Below, in pieces: positions 1 to 7,197 of a DNA stretch of 42,493 nucleotides. The translations under genes were made by a program, and so were the position numbers. The notes below the pieces were generated by a model. That model was not told where the DNA came from, did not search any database, and worked only from the letters and a program-made list of their open reading frames with translations. Positions within the stretch are counted from its first letter, which is position 1; every line of letters starts with the position of its first letter. The DNA is taken from NCBI RefSeq assembly GCF_001422205.1, contig NZ_LMMJ01000009.1:414348-456840 (forward strand), in the 5' to 3' direction. This DNA comes from Curtobacterium sp. Leaf261 (GTDB taxonomy: Bacteria > Actinomycetota > Actinomycetes > Actinomycetales > Microbacteriaceae).

Positions 1-372
1 CTGCGTACCCGAACCGATGCCGTCCTGACCCGAGGTCGTCGACCCCGTGCCCGTGCCCGTGCCCGTGCCCGTGCCCGTGGCGGGGGTGGTCCCCGTCGTC
101 GTGCCCGAGCTGGTGGAGGTGCCGTCACCGACGATGCCGATGCCGTTTCCACCGACCGTGACCGGTGCCGAGATGACCGGGATCACCTGCGTACCCGAAC
201 CGATGCCGTCCTGACCCGAGGTCGTCGACCCCGTGCCCGTGCCCGTGCCCGTGCCCGTGCCCGTGGCGGGGGTGGTCCCCGTCGCCGTGCCCGAGCTGAT
301 GGAGGTGCCGTCACCGATGATGCCGATGCCGTTCCCGCCGACCGTGACCGGCAGCGTGATGCCGCCGCCGAC
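1..372. repeat. 186-bp coding tandem repeat with GTGCCC microsatellites
   Basis: Bases 1-186 and 187-372 are two highly similar copies encoding one chaplin-like unit plus its Gly/Thr linker. Each copy includes six tandem CCCGTG hexamers (44-79 and 230-265) that encode the Gly-Thr linker. The near-identity of these two units, compared with the diverged units upstream in the protein, suggests recent duplication. Confidence 0.85.
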
Positions 373-1230
373 CTGCGTGCCGGAGAGCACCCCGTCCGAC
401 CCGGAGGACGTCGATGCCGATGCCGGTGCCGTGCCCGATGGTGCCGATGCCGTGACGCCTGATCCGGTCGCCGCGGTGCCGTCACCGATGAGGCCGATCC
501 CGTTGCCCGCGACGGTCACCGGGATGGTGACGTCGGGAAGGACCTGCGTTCCGGAGCCGATGCCGTGCTCGCCCGAGGTGCTGCCGGACACCGGCTGAGC
601 GGTGACCGGAGCGGTCGGAGCCGCGGATCCGGACGAGGCCGAGGTGCCGTCGCCGACGACCGCGATGCCGTTGTCGGCGATCGTGATCGGGACGCTGACG
701 TGCGGGAGGACCTGCGTGCCCGAGAGGAGCCCGTCGAGCCCCGACGTCGACGCGACGGCAGGAGTCGACGCGGCGGGGGCGGGTGCGGGAGCTGCCGGAG
801 CCGAAGCCGGAGCCGCAGGTGCCGATGCCGAGACGGCATCGCCCACGACCGCGACCGCGTTCGAGGCGACGTCGACCGGCGCAGTCACCGCCGGGGCGAC
901 CTGTGTGCCCGAGGCGATGCCATGGGCACCGGACGTGGTCGACGCCGGAGCCGCCGGAGCCGCCGGAGCGACGGGAGCCGGAGCGGCCGGGGCAGGAGCC
1001 GGGGCTGCCGGGGCAGGAGCCGGGGCGACCGCCGAGACCGCATTGCCGAGGATGCTCACGGCGTTGTCCGTGAGGTGGACGGGTGCATCCGCGGCCGCGC
1101 TGACCTGGGTGCCCGAGGCGATGCCGTCGGCGCCGGTCGTCTCGGCTGCGTGCGCCGCGACACCTCCGCCGAGAGTCATACCGCCGACGACGAGGGTGAA
1201 CCACAGCCCTCTGGAGACGTACTTGTTCAT
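1..1230 (-). CDS. Chaplin-like secreted repeat protein (3' end outside window)
   Basis: The frame is open from the ATG at 1230 down to the window edge, giving at least 410 residues. It begins with a signal peptide (MNKYVSRGLWFTLVV..., cleavage near residue 28 after AHA). At least seven copies of a chaplin-type unit follow, with the pattern D-G-x-x-S-G-T-Q-V, then a beta-strand-like P-V-x-V, then G-N-x-I-x-x-(V/I)-G-D. The copies are separated by Ala/Pro or Gly/Thr linkers. Chaplins are small amyloid-forming surface proteins of Streptomyces that carry one domain, usually with two Cys; here I see no Cys in the repeats. The likely role is as a surface-active or adhesive wall protein (inference). 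The start is supported by AGGAG eight bases upstream. The last repeat is cut by the window. Confidence 0.85.
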   Translation of the reverse strand, partial: MNKYVSRGLWFTLVVGGMTLGGGVAAHAAETTGADGIASGTQVSAAADAPVHLTDNAVSILGNAVSAVAPAPAPAAPAPAPAAPAPVAPAAPAAPASTTSGAHGIASGTQVAPAVTAPVDVASNAVAVVGDAVSASAPAAPASAPAAPAPAPAASTPAVASTSGLDGLLSGTQVLPHVSVPITIADNGIAVVGDGTSASSGSAAPTAPVTAQPVSGSTSGEHGIGSGTQVLPDVTIPVTVAGNGIGLIGDGTAATGSGVTASAPSGTAPASASTSSGSDGVLSGTQVGGGITLPVTVGGNGIGIIGDGTSISSGTATGTTPATGTGTGTGTGTGSTTSGQDGIGSGTQVIPVISAPVTVGGNGIGIVGDGTSTSSGTTTGTTPATGTGTGTGTGTGSTTSGQDGIGSGTQ

Positions 1231-1260
1231 GGGAATTGCTCCTGATCTGAGAATGGATGA

Positions 1261-1300
1261 TCGCCGGGATCGGCGAATGCGCGTCCTGCCGATGGGCAGG
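1261..1300. terminator. Two short hairpins between the two secreted-protein genes
   Basis: Perfect stems TCGCCG/CGGCGA (1261-1276, 4-base loop) and CCTGCC/GGCAGG (1285-1300, 4-base loop) lie just beyond the stop of the minus-strand gene ending at 1311 and upstream of the chaplin-like gene. They may act as a weak terminator or as a leader structure. No T-tract is present. The 12-mer CAGGTGCGACGT is repeated at 1297-1308 and 1316-1327, across the stop codon. Confidence 0.45.
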
Positions 1301-1310
1301 TGCGACGTTC

Positions 1311-2642
1311 TCAGTCAGGTGCGACGTCGTGGTCCGCGACGACCGACGCGGGGAGCGTCGCGTCGTCAGCGGTCACGGTGGCGCCGATCGCGAGGGCGAT
1401 CAGGCCGAAGGTGTCGGAGCCGGCGGCGACCGTCTGGCCGCCTGCCGATCCACCCGTGGATCCGGTGCCGGTGGCACCGTTCGGCACGGGAGCGTTGGGC
1501 ACGGCCGGGAGGGGCGCGCCGGGTCCTACGGGCTGGCCGTCGGGACCGGGGGTGGTCACCGATCCAGTGTCGCCGACGAGCGTCGAGGTCCGCACGTGGA
1601 GGATCTGCGCGGGCACGACCGACACCGCGTCCGCCGGGGAGCTCGCCACCACGGCGGCCGATCCCGCAGTCGCTGCGGTGGTCGTCGTGGTCGCTGTGGG
1701 GAGCGAGATGGTGCCCGCGCCGGCTCCGTGACCCGCGGACGGAGCACCGGACCCCATGGCACCTGTGGGCGTCGTTGCGGGGGTGGTCGAGCCGGGGATC
1801 GTCGTACCGGGGATCGTCGTGCCCGGGAATCCGGGCAGTCCGCCGCCGAGCGGCGCGTCGCCCATCGGAGCGGGCAGCGCACCGACGACCACCGGCACGT
1901 CGCCGAGGGTCGATCCGACCGTGCCGAGGGCACCGTCGACGAGGCAGGTCACGGGAGCGGTCACCGTGCTGAGGACGTGGGTGCCGAGCACCGGACCGAC
2001 GATCGGCAGGCTGCCCACGACGGTGTCGACGCCCTCCACGATCGGGGTGAGTGTCGACCCGACGATCGCATGCCCGGTGAGACCGGCGAGCGCGTCGGTG
2101 GTCGGACGGAGCGCGTCGGCGACGCTGGTCTGCGCCGCAGGTGCGGGAGCCGGGGTCTGCGCGACGGGTGCTGCTGTGGCGGGGGCGGGCGTGCCTCCAG
2201 GCCGGGTCGTCGGTGCGCTCACGACCGGAGCGGGCGCTGCCGCCGGAGCGGGCGCTGGAGCCGGCGCTGCCGCCGGAGCGGGCGCTGTCGCCGGAGCCGG
2301 TGCGACGTGCACGGGGGCCGGAGCGGGTGCGACCGGCCGTGGGGCAGGCGCTGGCGCTGCCGGAGCCGGAGCTGCCGGAGCTGGGGCTGGCGCTGCAGGA
2401 GCCACCGTGTGTGCCACCGAGTCGAGCGTCGATCCGACGCCGTTCACCACACCGTGCACGGTCGAACCGAGTGCCGCACCGAGCGACTGCTGCGACGCGG
2501 CCGGTGCCGGGACAGGCTCGACGGCCTGTGCCGCACGGCCTCCGAAGAGCAGCGACATCACGGTGAGCGCCCCCGCGACGACGACGCCGAGCAGGGCGAT
2601 CCTGAGCAGTGCACGCCAGGGAGCGCGCAACGATGTGTTCAT
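1311..2642 (-). CDS. Secreted Ala/Pro-rich protein
   Basis: 443 residues. There is a clear signal peptide with cleavage after RAAQA (residue 40), then a short amphipathic region and an Ala/Pro-rich stretch at about residues 80-165. Next comes a Val/Gly/Thr-rich segment with the recurring pattern G-S-T-L/G-x-V-x-G, followed by a Pro/Gly/Thr-rich C-terminus. One Cys is present (VTCLV). The start is supported by a perfect AGGAGGT (2649-2655 on the complement) six bases before the ATG. No catalytic motif or LPXTG-type sorting signal is visible. The Ala/Pro region resembles wall-spanning linkers, so I infer a cell-surface protein. It lies 80 bases upstream of the chaplin-like gene on the same strand, and the two may act together. 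The family was not recognised. Confidence 0.75.
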   Translation of the reverse strand: MNTSLRAPWRALLRIALLGVVVAGALTVMSLLFGGRAAQAVEPVPAPAASQQSLGAALGSTVHGVVNGVGSTLDSVAHTVAPAAPAPAPAAPAPAAPAPAPRPVAPAPAPVHVAPAPATAPAPAAAPAPAPAPAAAPAPVVSAPTTRPGGTPAPATAAPVAQTPAPAPAAQTSVADALRPTTDALAGLTGHAIVGSTLTPIVEGVDTVVGSLPIVGPVLGTHVLSTVTAPVTCLVDGALGTVGSTLGDVPVVVGALPAPMGDAPLGGGLPGFPGTTIPGTTIPGSTTPATTPTGAMGSGAPSAGHGAGAGTISLPTATTTTTAATAGSAAVVASSPADAVSVVPAQILHVRTSTLVGDTGSVTTPGPDGQPVGPGAPLPAVPNAPVPNGATGTGSTGGSAGGQTVAAGSDTFGLIALAIGATVTADDATLPASVVADHDVAPD

Positions 2643-2752
2643 GCGCCGACCTCCTGATCTGGCTGCGCACGTAGAGTGGTTGGCCGAGACGATACCCCCG
2701 GCGTCGCTGTTGCGCCAGACCCCTCTCGTCCATCTCCCAGGAAGGACCAGCC

Positions 2753-3184
2753 GTGGCCTCGATCTTCAACGCCCCGACCCGCAACCTCGACGTCGTGACG
2801 CTCCACGAGATCCTCCGTCTCCGCCAGGAGGTCTTCGTGGTGGAGCAGGGCTGCGCCTACCCCGACATCGACGGCCGCGATCTCGAGCCCGCGACGGTCC
2901 AGTGGTGGACCGGCTCCGGCTCGGTGGACGCGACCCTCCGGGTGCTGCGCGAGGCTGACGGCACCGAGCGGATCGGTCGGGTCGCGACCGCGAGGAGCGC
3001 TCGGGGCGCCGGCCTCGGGGCAGACCTCATGCGCGGCGCGATCGCGTCGTGCCGGAGCGCGTCGATCGCGCTCGATGCGCAGGCGCACCTGCGGGACTGG
3101 TACGGGCGTTTCGGGTTCGTGCAGAGCGGGGACGAGTTCCTCGAGGACGAGATCCCGCACATCCCGATGACCCGGACGCGCTGA
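2753..3184 (+). CDS. GNAT-family N-acetyltransferase (ElaA-like)
   Basis: 143 residues, the usual length of ElaA-type acetyltransferases. The N-terminal segment L-R-x-x-V-F-V-V-E-Q-x-x-x-Y-P-D-I-D-G-R-D is characteristic of ElaA. The acetyl-CoA-binding motif A has the form V-A-T-A-R-S-A-R-G-A-G-L-G (about residues 81-93), and the C-terminus contains W-Y-G-R-F-G-F. It starts with GTG, preceded by GGAAGGA at 2740-2746. The substrate is unknown. It is convergent with the Lrp-type regulator. Confidence 0.88.
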   Translation: MASIFNAPTRNLDVVTLHEILRLRQEVFVVEQGCAYPDIDGRDLEPATVQWWTGSGSVDATLRVLREADGTERIGRVATARSARGAGLGADLMRGAIASCRSASIALDAQAHLRDWYGRFGFVQSGDEFLEDEIPHIPMTRTR

Positions 3185-3188
3185 CCGT

Positions 3189-3219
3189 CGGAGCTCCGTC
3201 AGCCAGCGCCGGAGCTCCG
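3189..3219. repeat. Repeated palindrome CGGAGCTCCG between convergent genes
   Basis: CGGAGCTCCG occurs at 3189-3198 and 3210-3219 within a short repeat unit containing CCAGCGCC. It fills the 51-base gap between the convergent GNAT and Lrp genes and may be a bidirectional terminator or simply repetitive spacer. Confidence 0.4.
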
Positions 3220-3235
3220 CCCGCCAGCGCCTGAG

Positions 3236-3772
3236 CTACGCCCTCCAGCGCCGCAGCTCCGCGTACGACCGCGCCTGGTCGGTCCGGTCGGCGACGAGCC
3301 GCTCGAACACGATGTTCGTCTGCGTCGTCGCGACCGATGGGTCCCCGCTCAGCTCGTCCGCGACGAAGTCCCGGAGCTGCTCGGTGGACGTGCACGCGAT
3401 GTGCACGAGGAAGTCCTTGTCCCCCGCCAGGAACGACACGTCGAGCACCACAGGCACCCGGAGCAACCGCTTCGCGAACTCGCGGAGCTCCCGGCGGGCG
3501 GCGGCGTGCACCCGGACGGACACCATCGCCTCGATCGAGAACCCGAGTCGCGACGCGTCGATCGAGGCCGCGTAGCCACGGATCACACCCGCCTCCTCGA
3601 GTGCCCGCACCCGTGTCAGGCACGTCGATGGCGCGACCCCGACCATCGCCGCCAATCGGTTGTTCGGGATGCGCGCGTCAGCCGCGAGGACCCACAGGAT
3701 CCGCTCGTCGACCTCGTCGATGCGCACGGTGGACGCGTCGATCTGGGATGGGTTCGCCGAATGATCGAGCAA
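3236..3772 (-). CDS. Lrp/AsnC-family transcriptional regulator
   Basis: 178 residues. The N-terminal AsnC-type helix-turn-helix (about residues 18-65) reads D-E-V-D-E-R-I-L-W-V-L...R-I-P-N-N-R-L-A-A-M-V-G-V-A-P-S-T. It is followed by the RAM ligand-binding domain, with G-Y-A-A-S-I-D-A-S-R-L-G and V-L-D-V-S-F-L-A-G-D-K-D-F-L. Family members sense amino acids and control amino-acid metabolism or export. The start codon is TTG, chosen because a perfect AGGAGG (complement of 3780-3785) stands seven bases before it; the downstream alternatives have none. The target genes are unknown and no amino-acid exporter is adjacent. Confidence 0.9.
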   Translation of the reverse strand: MLDHSANPSQIDASTVRIDEVDERILWVLAADARIPNNRLAAMVGVAPSTCLTRVRALEEAGVIRGYAASIDASRLGFSIEAMVSVRVHAAARRELREFAKRLLRVPVVLDVSFLAGDKDFLVHIACTSTEQLRDFVADELSGDPSVATTQTNIVFERLVADRTDQARSYAELRRWRA

Positions 3773-3812
3773 TGTCGAGCCTCCTGTCCGAAGGGTGTTC
3801 GGGCTCAGACTC

Positions 3813-4358
3813 TCACATCGCCAGCGTCATGCCCACGACGGCGACGGTCATCGCGAACACCTCTGCGCTCCGGACGGTCCGCCGATCGGCACGGTTCCAC
3901 TCGTACCGGAGGAGCCATCCGCTGAACGCGCAGTACCCGATGACCCCGCCGCCGAGGACCGCTCCGAGGGCGACGCCGTGCGACATCGCATCGTGCGCCG
4001 AACCCCCGTTCACCGAGGCTGCCGTGGACGTCGCTGCCGCGGACGTCGCGGCGCTCATGAGGAGCATCCCCGCCATCACGACGGCGGACAGCGCGCGGTG
4101 CACGTCCATCGGCTCGGCCCGGAGACCGTCAGGACGACGACGCCGCATGACCGGGAGCGGCGCGACGAGCAGCAGGACGGTCGCCGCGAGCACGATGGTC
4201 CCCGGCCGCGCGTCGAAGGCCGGCAGCAGCATCGCGACGAGCATCACGGCCGCCGGGACGACCACGCCGGGCCGCGGACGGTAGCGATCACCGACGACGC
4301 AGCAGACGGATGCGAACTGCGGCACGACGAGCATCGCGTCGGTGACGGTGTCGTGCAT
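3813..4358 (-). CDS. Putative integral membrane protein
   Basis: 181 residues with four or five hydrophobic segments: about 31-46 (VVVPAAVMLVAMLL), 53-68, 88-108 and 126-145, plus a C-terminal V-F-A-M-T-V-A-V-V-G-M-T-L. An Arg cluster (RRRRPDG) lies between helices 2 and 3. It resembles small uncharacterised actinobacterial membrane proteins of the DUF5134 kind, but I cannot confirm that. It lies 39 bases downstream of the DUF5997 gene on the same strand and could be co-transcribed. No clear Shine-Dalgarno precedes the ATG, so the start is uncertain. Confidence 0.6.
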   Translation of the reverse strand: MHDTVTDAMLVVPQFASVCCVVGDRYRPRPGVVVPAAVMLVAMLLPAFDARPGTIVLAATVLLLVAPLPVMRRRRPDGLRAEPMDVHRALSAVVMAGMLLMSAATSAAATSTAASVNGGSAHDAMSHGVALGAVLGGGVIGYCAFSGWLLRYEWNRADRRTVRSAEVFAMTVAVVGMTLAM

Positions 4359-4397
4359 CGGGGTGCGGTCCGGGGTCGAGGGGTCCGGTGGTGCGGG

Positions 4398-4778
4398 CTA
4401 CTCGGCCGAGGCCTTGGCGGCGCGCTGCTCCTTGACGCGGACGTTCTCCGCGCGGACCTCCGCCTGGGTGGACCGCTCGGTGACGAGCCACGCCGGCATC
4501 TCGGTGAGGAGCGCCTTGATGTCCTCGGTCGTCATGGTGTCGTCGACACCCGCGCGGGCGAGACCGGAGATCGACACGCCGAGCTTGGCGGCGACCACGG
4601 GCCGGGGGTGCGGGCCGGTGCGACGGAGCTCGGCGAGCCACTCCGGCGGGTTCGCCTGGATCTCGTCGAACGCGGTCCGGGTGATCGGCTCGTTCCGGAA
4701 CTCCTCCGGCGCGGCGGACAGCAGTATGCCGAGCTTCTTCGCGGCCGTCTCGGGCTTCATGATCTGTTCCTGCGCCAT
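4398..4778 (-). CDS. DUF5997 family protein
   Basis: 126 residues, matching my memory of the actinobacterial DUF5997 family, which begins M-x-x-Q-x-M-K-P-x-T-A-A-K-K-L-G-I. Its centre has P-x-W-L-A-E-L-R-R-x-G-P-H-P-R-P-V-V-A-A-K-L-G-V-S and its end an Ala/Lys/Glu-rich helix. The segment KLGVSISGLARAGV looks like a small helix-turn-helix, which hints at DNA binding (inference). The ATG at 4778 is preceded at seven bases by TACCCT, so the mRNA is probably leaderless. The gene is divergent from the LysR-effector-like protein, 105 bases away. I recall this pairing from other actinobacteria. Confidence 0.82.
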   Translation of the reverse strand: MAQEQIMKPETAAKKLGILLSAAPEEFRNEPITRTAFDEIQANPPEWLAELRRTGPHPRPVVAAKLGVSISGLARAGVDDTMTTEDIKALLTEMPAWLVTERSTQAEVRAENVRVKEQRAAKASAE

Positions 4779-4785
4779 GTCCCCA

Positions 4786-4791
4786 AGGGTA
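4786..4791 (-). promoter_or_regulatory. -10 box TACCCT of the DUF5997 gene (leaderless)
   Basis: TACCCT on the minus strand ends seven bases before the ATG at 4778, so transcription would start at or next to the start codon. Confidence 0.6.
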
Positions 4792-4871
4792 CGGGACTCC
4801 GCCCGACCCGGCGGCCGGGTGTGGAGAACGTCCGCGGAGCGCCCCCGGCCCGGCCGGTCGGACGTCCCCGG

Positions 4872-4877
4872 TACGGT
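4872..4877 (+). promoter_or_regulatory. -10 box TACGGT of the LysR-like gene (leaderless)
   Basis: TACGGT ends six bases before the ATG at 4884. No Shine-Dalgarno is present. Together with the divergent TACCCT it makes a compact back-to-back promoter region. Confidence 0.62.
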
Positions 4878-4883
4878 TGCACC

Positions 4884-5606
4884 ATGTCCGACACCCTCAC
4901 CGTCGCCTTCGTGCCAGGGGTCTCCCCCGCCAAGTGGGTCAGGGTCTGGCGCGAACGGCTGCAGGACGCCGACCTGGTGCTGCGCGCGATCGGACACGAC
5001 GACGTCTCGGCCGCACTCGACGGCGACGTCGACATGTGCTTCGCGCGGCTCCCCGTCGCGCCGGACCTGACCGCGATCCCGCTGTGGACCGAGACGCCGG
5101 TCGCCGCCGTCCCGAAGGACTCCGACCTCGCCCGCAACGACACCCTGACGACCGCCGACCTCGCCGGGCTGACACGGCTCGGCGAGGACCTGGTCCCGGA
5201 GGACGTCGATGCGCTCCTGGACCTCGTGGAGTCGGGCGTCGGCTACGCGGTCCTGCCGCACTCGCTGTTCCGCGCGGCGTCGCGCAAGGAGCTCGTCGGG
5301 CGGCCGCTCGTCGACGTCACGGGTACCCGCGTCGCGCTGGTCTGGCGTGCGCACGACGGCGAGTCCGAGCTGATCGAGGAGTTCATCGGCATCGTCCGGG
5401 GCCGATCGGTGAACAGCTCTCGAGGACGCGCCGAGCCCGAGGAAGCCCCTGCCCCGGCCCCCGAGAAGAAGCAGCCGACGCCCAAGCAGAAGCCGATCCC
5501 GGGTGGCCCGAACTCCCGCGGCGCCCAGCTCGCGAACGCCAGGTACAAGAGCGGCACACGGCGGACCGGCGGGAGCGGCCCCAAGGGCAAGAAGCGCCGC
5601 GGCTGA
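4884..5606 (+). CDS. LysR-type effector-binding domain protein with basic tail
   Basis: 240 residues. Residues 1 to about 175 look like a type-2 periplasmic-binding (LysR substrate-binding) fold: L-T-V-A-F-V-P-G-V-S-P-A-K-W-x-x-x-W at the start, D-M-C-F-A-R-L-P, W-T-E-T-P-V-A-A-V-P-K-D-S, then G-V-G-Y-A-V-L-P-H-S-L. The LysR helix-turn-helix is missing. A disordered Pro/Lys/Arg-rich tail follows (KQPTPKQKPIPGGPNSRG ... GPKGKKRRG). A basic tail could bind nucleic acid or a partner (inference). The ATG is set by the leaderless -10 box. DUF5997, the divergent neighbour, may be its functional partner. Confidence 0.82.
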   Translation: MSDTLTVAFVPGVSPAKWVRVWRERLQDADLVLRAIGHDDVSAALDGDVDMCFARLPVAPDLTAIPLWTETPVAAVPKDSDLARNDTLTTADLAGLTRLGEDLVPEDVDALLDLVESGVGYAVLPHSLFRAASRKELVGRPLVDVTGTRVALVWRAHDGESELIEEFIGIVRGRSVNSSRGRAEPEEAPAPAPEKKQPTPKQKPIPGGPNSRGAQLANARYKSGTRRTGGSGPKGKKRRG

Positions 5607-5693
5607 CGCCGGGTCGGCCTGCGTGGCAGGCGCTCACCGCCACACGGCGCAGCGACGACGCGGCGACCACCGGACCGGGACGCGGTGACCACC

Positions 5694-5790
5694 GGACTGG
5701 AGGGACGGTGCCAGCCCGCACCGTCCCTCCAGTCCGATGCCGGTCACCGGACCGGAGGGTCGGTGCCAGCCCGCACCGTCCCTCCGGTCC
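5694..5790. repeat. Two tandem 42-base hairpins (dispersed palindrome family)
   Basis: Hairpin 1 (5694-5735) has perfect 18-base arms GGACTGGAGGGACGGTGC and complement, with the loop CAGCCC. Hairpin 2 (5749-5790) has the same design and loop with one mismatch. They fill the gap between the convergent LysR-like gene and tag, so they may terminate both. A related palindrome lies at 37763-37814 and partial copies elsewhere in the window, as in a REP-like family. Confidence 0.85.
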
Positions 5791-5798
5791 GACGCCGG

Positions 5799-6419
5799 TC
5801 ACCGCCCCCAGACCCCGGAACTCCCCCGACGGTGGCTGCCGAGCAGGTGGGTGTCGACGATGCCGAGTGCCTCCATCAGCGCGTACATCGTGGTCGGGCC
5901 GACGAACGCGAACCCGCGCTTCCGGAGCTCCTTGGACAGCGCCGTCGACTCGTCGGACTTGGTCGGGACCTCGGCGAGCGAGGTCGGCTCCGGCGTCGCC
6001 GACGGCTGGAACGACCACACGAGGTCCGCGAGGCCGCCGTCCGACCGGAGCGCGATCGTCGCGTGTGCGTTCGTGATCGTCGCCAGGATCTTCGCGCGGT
6101 TCCGGACGATCCCGGCATCGGCCATCAGGCGCTCGACGTCGGACTCGTCGAACCCCGCGACGGTGTCGGGGTCGAAGTCCGCGAACGCCCGGCGGAACGC
6201 GGGGCGCTTGGCGAGGATCGTCCGCCAGGACAGGCCGGACTGGAACGCCTCGAGGCTGAGCCGCTCGAACACCCCGCGCTCGTCGCGCACGGGCATGCCC
6301 CACTCGGTGTCGTAGTAGTCCCGGAGGAGCGCATCGCTCGACGCCCAGACCGGGCGGGCGAGGCCGTCGTCGCCGAGCACGAGGGCGGCGGAGGGCGCGG
6401 GGACGTCATCGACGGGCAT
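5799..6419 (-). CDS. tag: DNA-3-methyladenine glycosylase I
   Basis: 206 residues. It excises 3-methyladenine from alkylated DNA (base-excision repair). Typical Tag segments are D-Y-Y-D-T-E-W-G-M-P-V-R-D-E-R-G-V-F-E-R-L, E-A-F-Q-S-G-L-S-W-R-T-I-L-x-K-R, D-A-G-I-V-R-N-R-A-K-I and G-F-x-F-V-G-P-T-T-x-Y-A-L-M-x-A-x-G. The last is followed by G-I-V-D-T-H in place of the usual V-N-x-H. Start at 6419: AGGA seven bases upstream; an in-frame ATG six codons earlier is possible. The last residues (RRGSSGVWGR) run into the hairpin repeats. The Zn-binding Cys near the N-terminus of E. coli Tag is not seen. Confidence 0.9.
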   Translation of the reverse strand: MPVDDVPAPSAALVLGDDGLARPVWASSDALLRDYYDTEWGMPVRDERGVFERLSLEAFQSGLSWRTILAKRPAFRRAFADFDPDTVAGFDESDVERLMADAGIVRNRAKILATITNAHATIALRSDGGLADLVWSFQPSATPEPTSLAEVPTKSDESTALSKELRKRGFAFVGPTTMYALMEALGIVDTHLLGSHRRGSSGVWGR

Positions 6420-6560
6420 GCTCCGATCCTGGTGCATCCGCCCGACAGTCGGTCCGCTCCCCGGTGGACACCGCGCTCCGGACACGGCACCGCCCTGCGC
6501 GGCGGTGTGTCGTGCAGAGAGCGGTGTCGTGGGGAGCCCGGGCGCGTGCACGCCTGCCGC

Positions 6561-6566
6561 TACGCT
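6561..6566 (+). promoter_or_regulatory. -10 box TACGCT of aroQ (leaderless)
   Basis: TACGCT ends six bases before the aroQ ATG at 6573 and no Shine-Dalgarno lies between them. Confidence 0.6.
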
Positions 6567-6572
6567 CGGGCC

Positions 6573-7016
6573 ATGACCGACAGCGCCCGGATCCTCGTCC
6601 TCAACGGCCCGAACCTCGACATCCTCGGACGTCGCGACCCGGCGCAGTACGGCACCGTGACGCTCGGCGACATCGAGGACATCGTGCGTGGGGCGTGCGA
6701 GGACGCCGGGTTCGCGGTCGACTTCCGGCAGACCAACCGCGAGGGCGAGCTCGTGGAGTGGCTGCACGAGGCGCTCGACGACTTCGCCGGTGTCGTGATC
6801 AACCCGGCCGCCTACGCCCACACCTCGGTGGCGCTGCACGACGCGGTCGAGGCGCTCACGGTCCCGGTCGTCGAGGTGCACCTCTCGAACACGTGGAAGC
6901 GGGAGCCGTTCCGCCACGTCGACCACGTCGCGACGGCGGCGACCGCGGTGTTCGCCGGGGCCGGTGCCGACGGGTACCGGCTGGCGGTCCTGCACCTGGC
7001 GACCCTGCTCGGCTAG
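6573..7016 (+). CDS. aroQ: Type II 3-dehydroquinate dehydratase
   Basis: 147 residues, the standard length. It catalyses the third shikimate-pathway step, 3-dehydroquinate to 3-dehydroshikimate, as a cytosolic dodecamer. Diagnostic motifs are N-G-P-N-L-D-I-L-G-R-R (residues 11-21) with the catalytic Arg, Tyr26 in A-Q-Y-G-T, the loop F-R-Q-T-N-R-E-G-E-L, N-P-A-A-Y-A-H-T-S, and E-V-H-L-S-N with the catalytic His. Other shikimate genes are not adjacent, so it stands as a single-gene unit between tag (divergent) and the FMN reductase (convergent). Confidence 0.95.
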   Translation: MTDSARILVLNGPNLDILGRRDPAQYGTVTLGDIEDIVRGACEDAGFAVDFRQTNREGELVEWLHEALDDFAGVVINPAAYAHTSVALHDAVEALTVPVVEVHLSNTWKREPFRHVDHVATAATAVFAGAGADGYRLAVLHLATLLG

Positions 7017-7039
7017 CCGTTCGGGCGGGTCGTGCGCCG

Positions 7040-7085
7040 GGCGTCGGGCGTCCGGCGTGCGTCCGGCGTCCGGCGTGCGTCCTTC
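7040..7085. repeat. Short direct repeats GCGTCCGGCGT downstream of aroQ
   Basis: Three imperfect copies of GCGTCCGGCGT-like sequence follow aroQ within the 181-base convergent gap. They have no evident function. Confidence 0.4.
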
Positions 7086-7102
7086 GGCGAGCCGGCGCCG
7101 GT

Positions 7103-7156
7103 GAGAAGTGCCGAAGTGTCGGGTGCGAGACGTCAGGCGACAGTTGGGCACTTCTC
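7103..7156. repeat. Inverted repeat between aroQ and the FMN reductase gene
   Basis: GAGAAGTGCC (7103-7112) and GGCACTTCTC (7147-7156) are perfect 10-base arms around a 34-base centre that carries a further GAAGTGTCGGG. The two flanking genes are convergent, so this could be a bidirectional terminator, or one copy of a mobile or REP-like element. Confidence 0.5.
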
Positions 7157-7197
7157 GACCGTGGGTGACGGGCGCGGGCGACGGGCTCGAGCCGCGG

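Noticed and set aside
602..1972. Long plus-strand ORFs opposite the secreted proteins
   Set aside because: They are shadows caused by high G+C and by repetitive coding on the minus strand; they have no ribosome site and their composition is random-like.
3795..4883. Upstream extension of the LysR-like gene as one long ORF
   Set aside because: The first 360 residues are antisense to two minus-strand genes. The conserved domain and the leaderless -10 box place the start at 4884.
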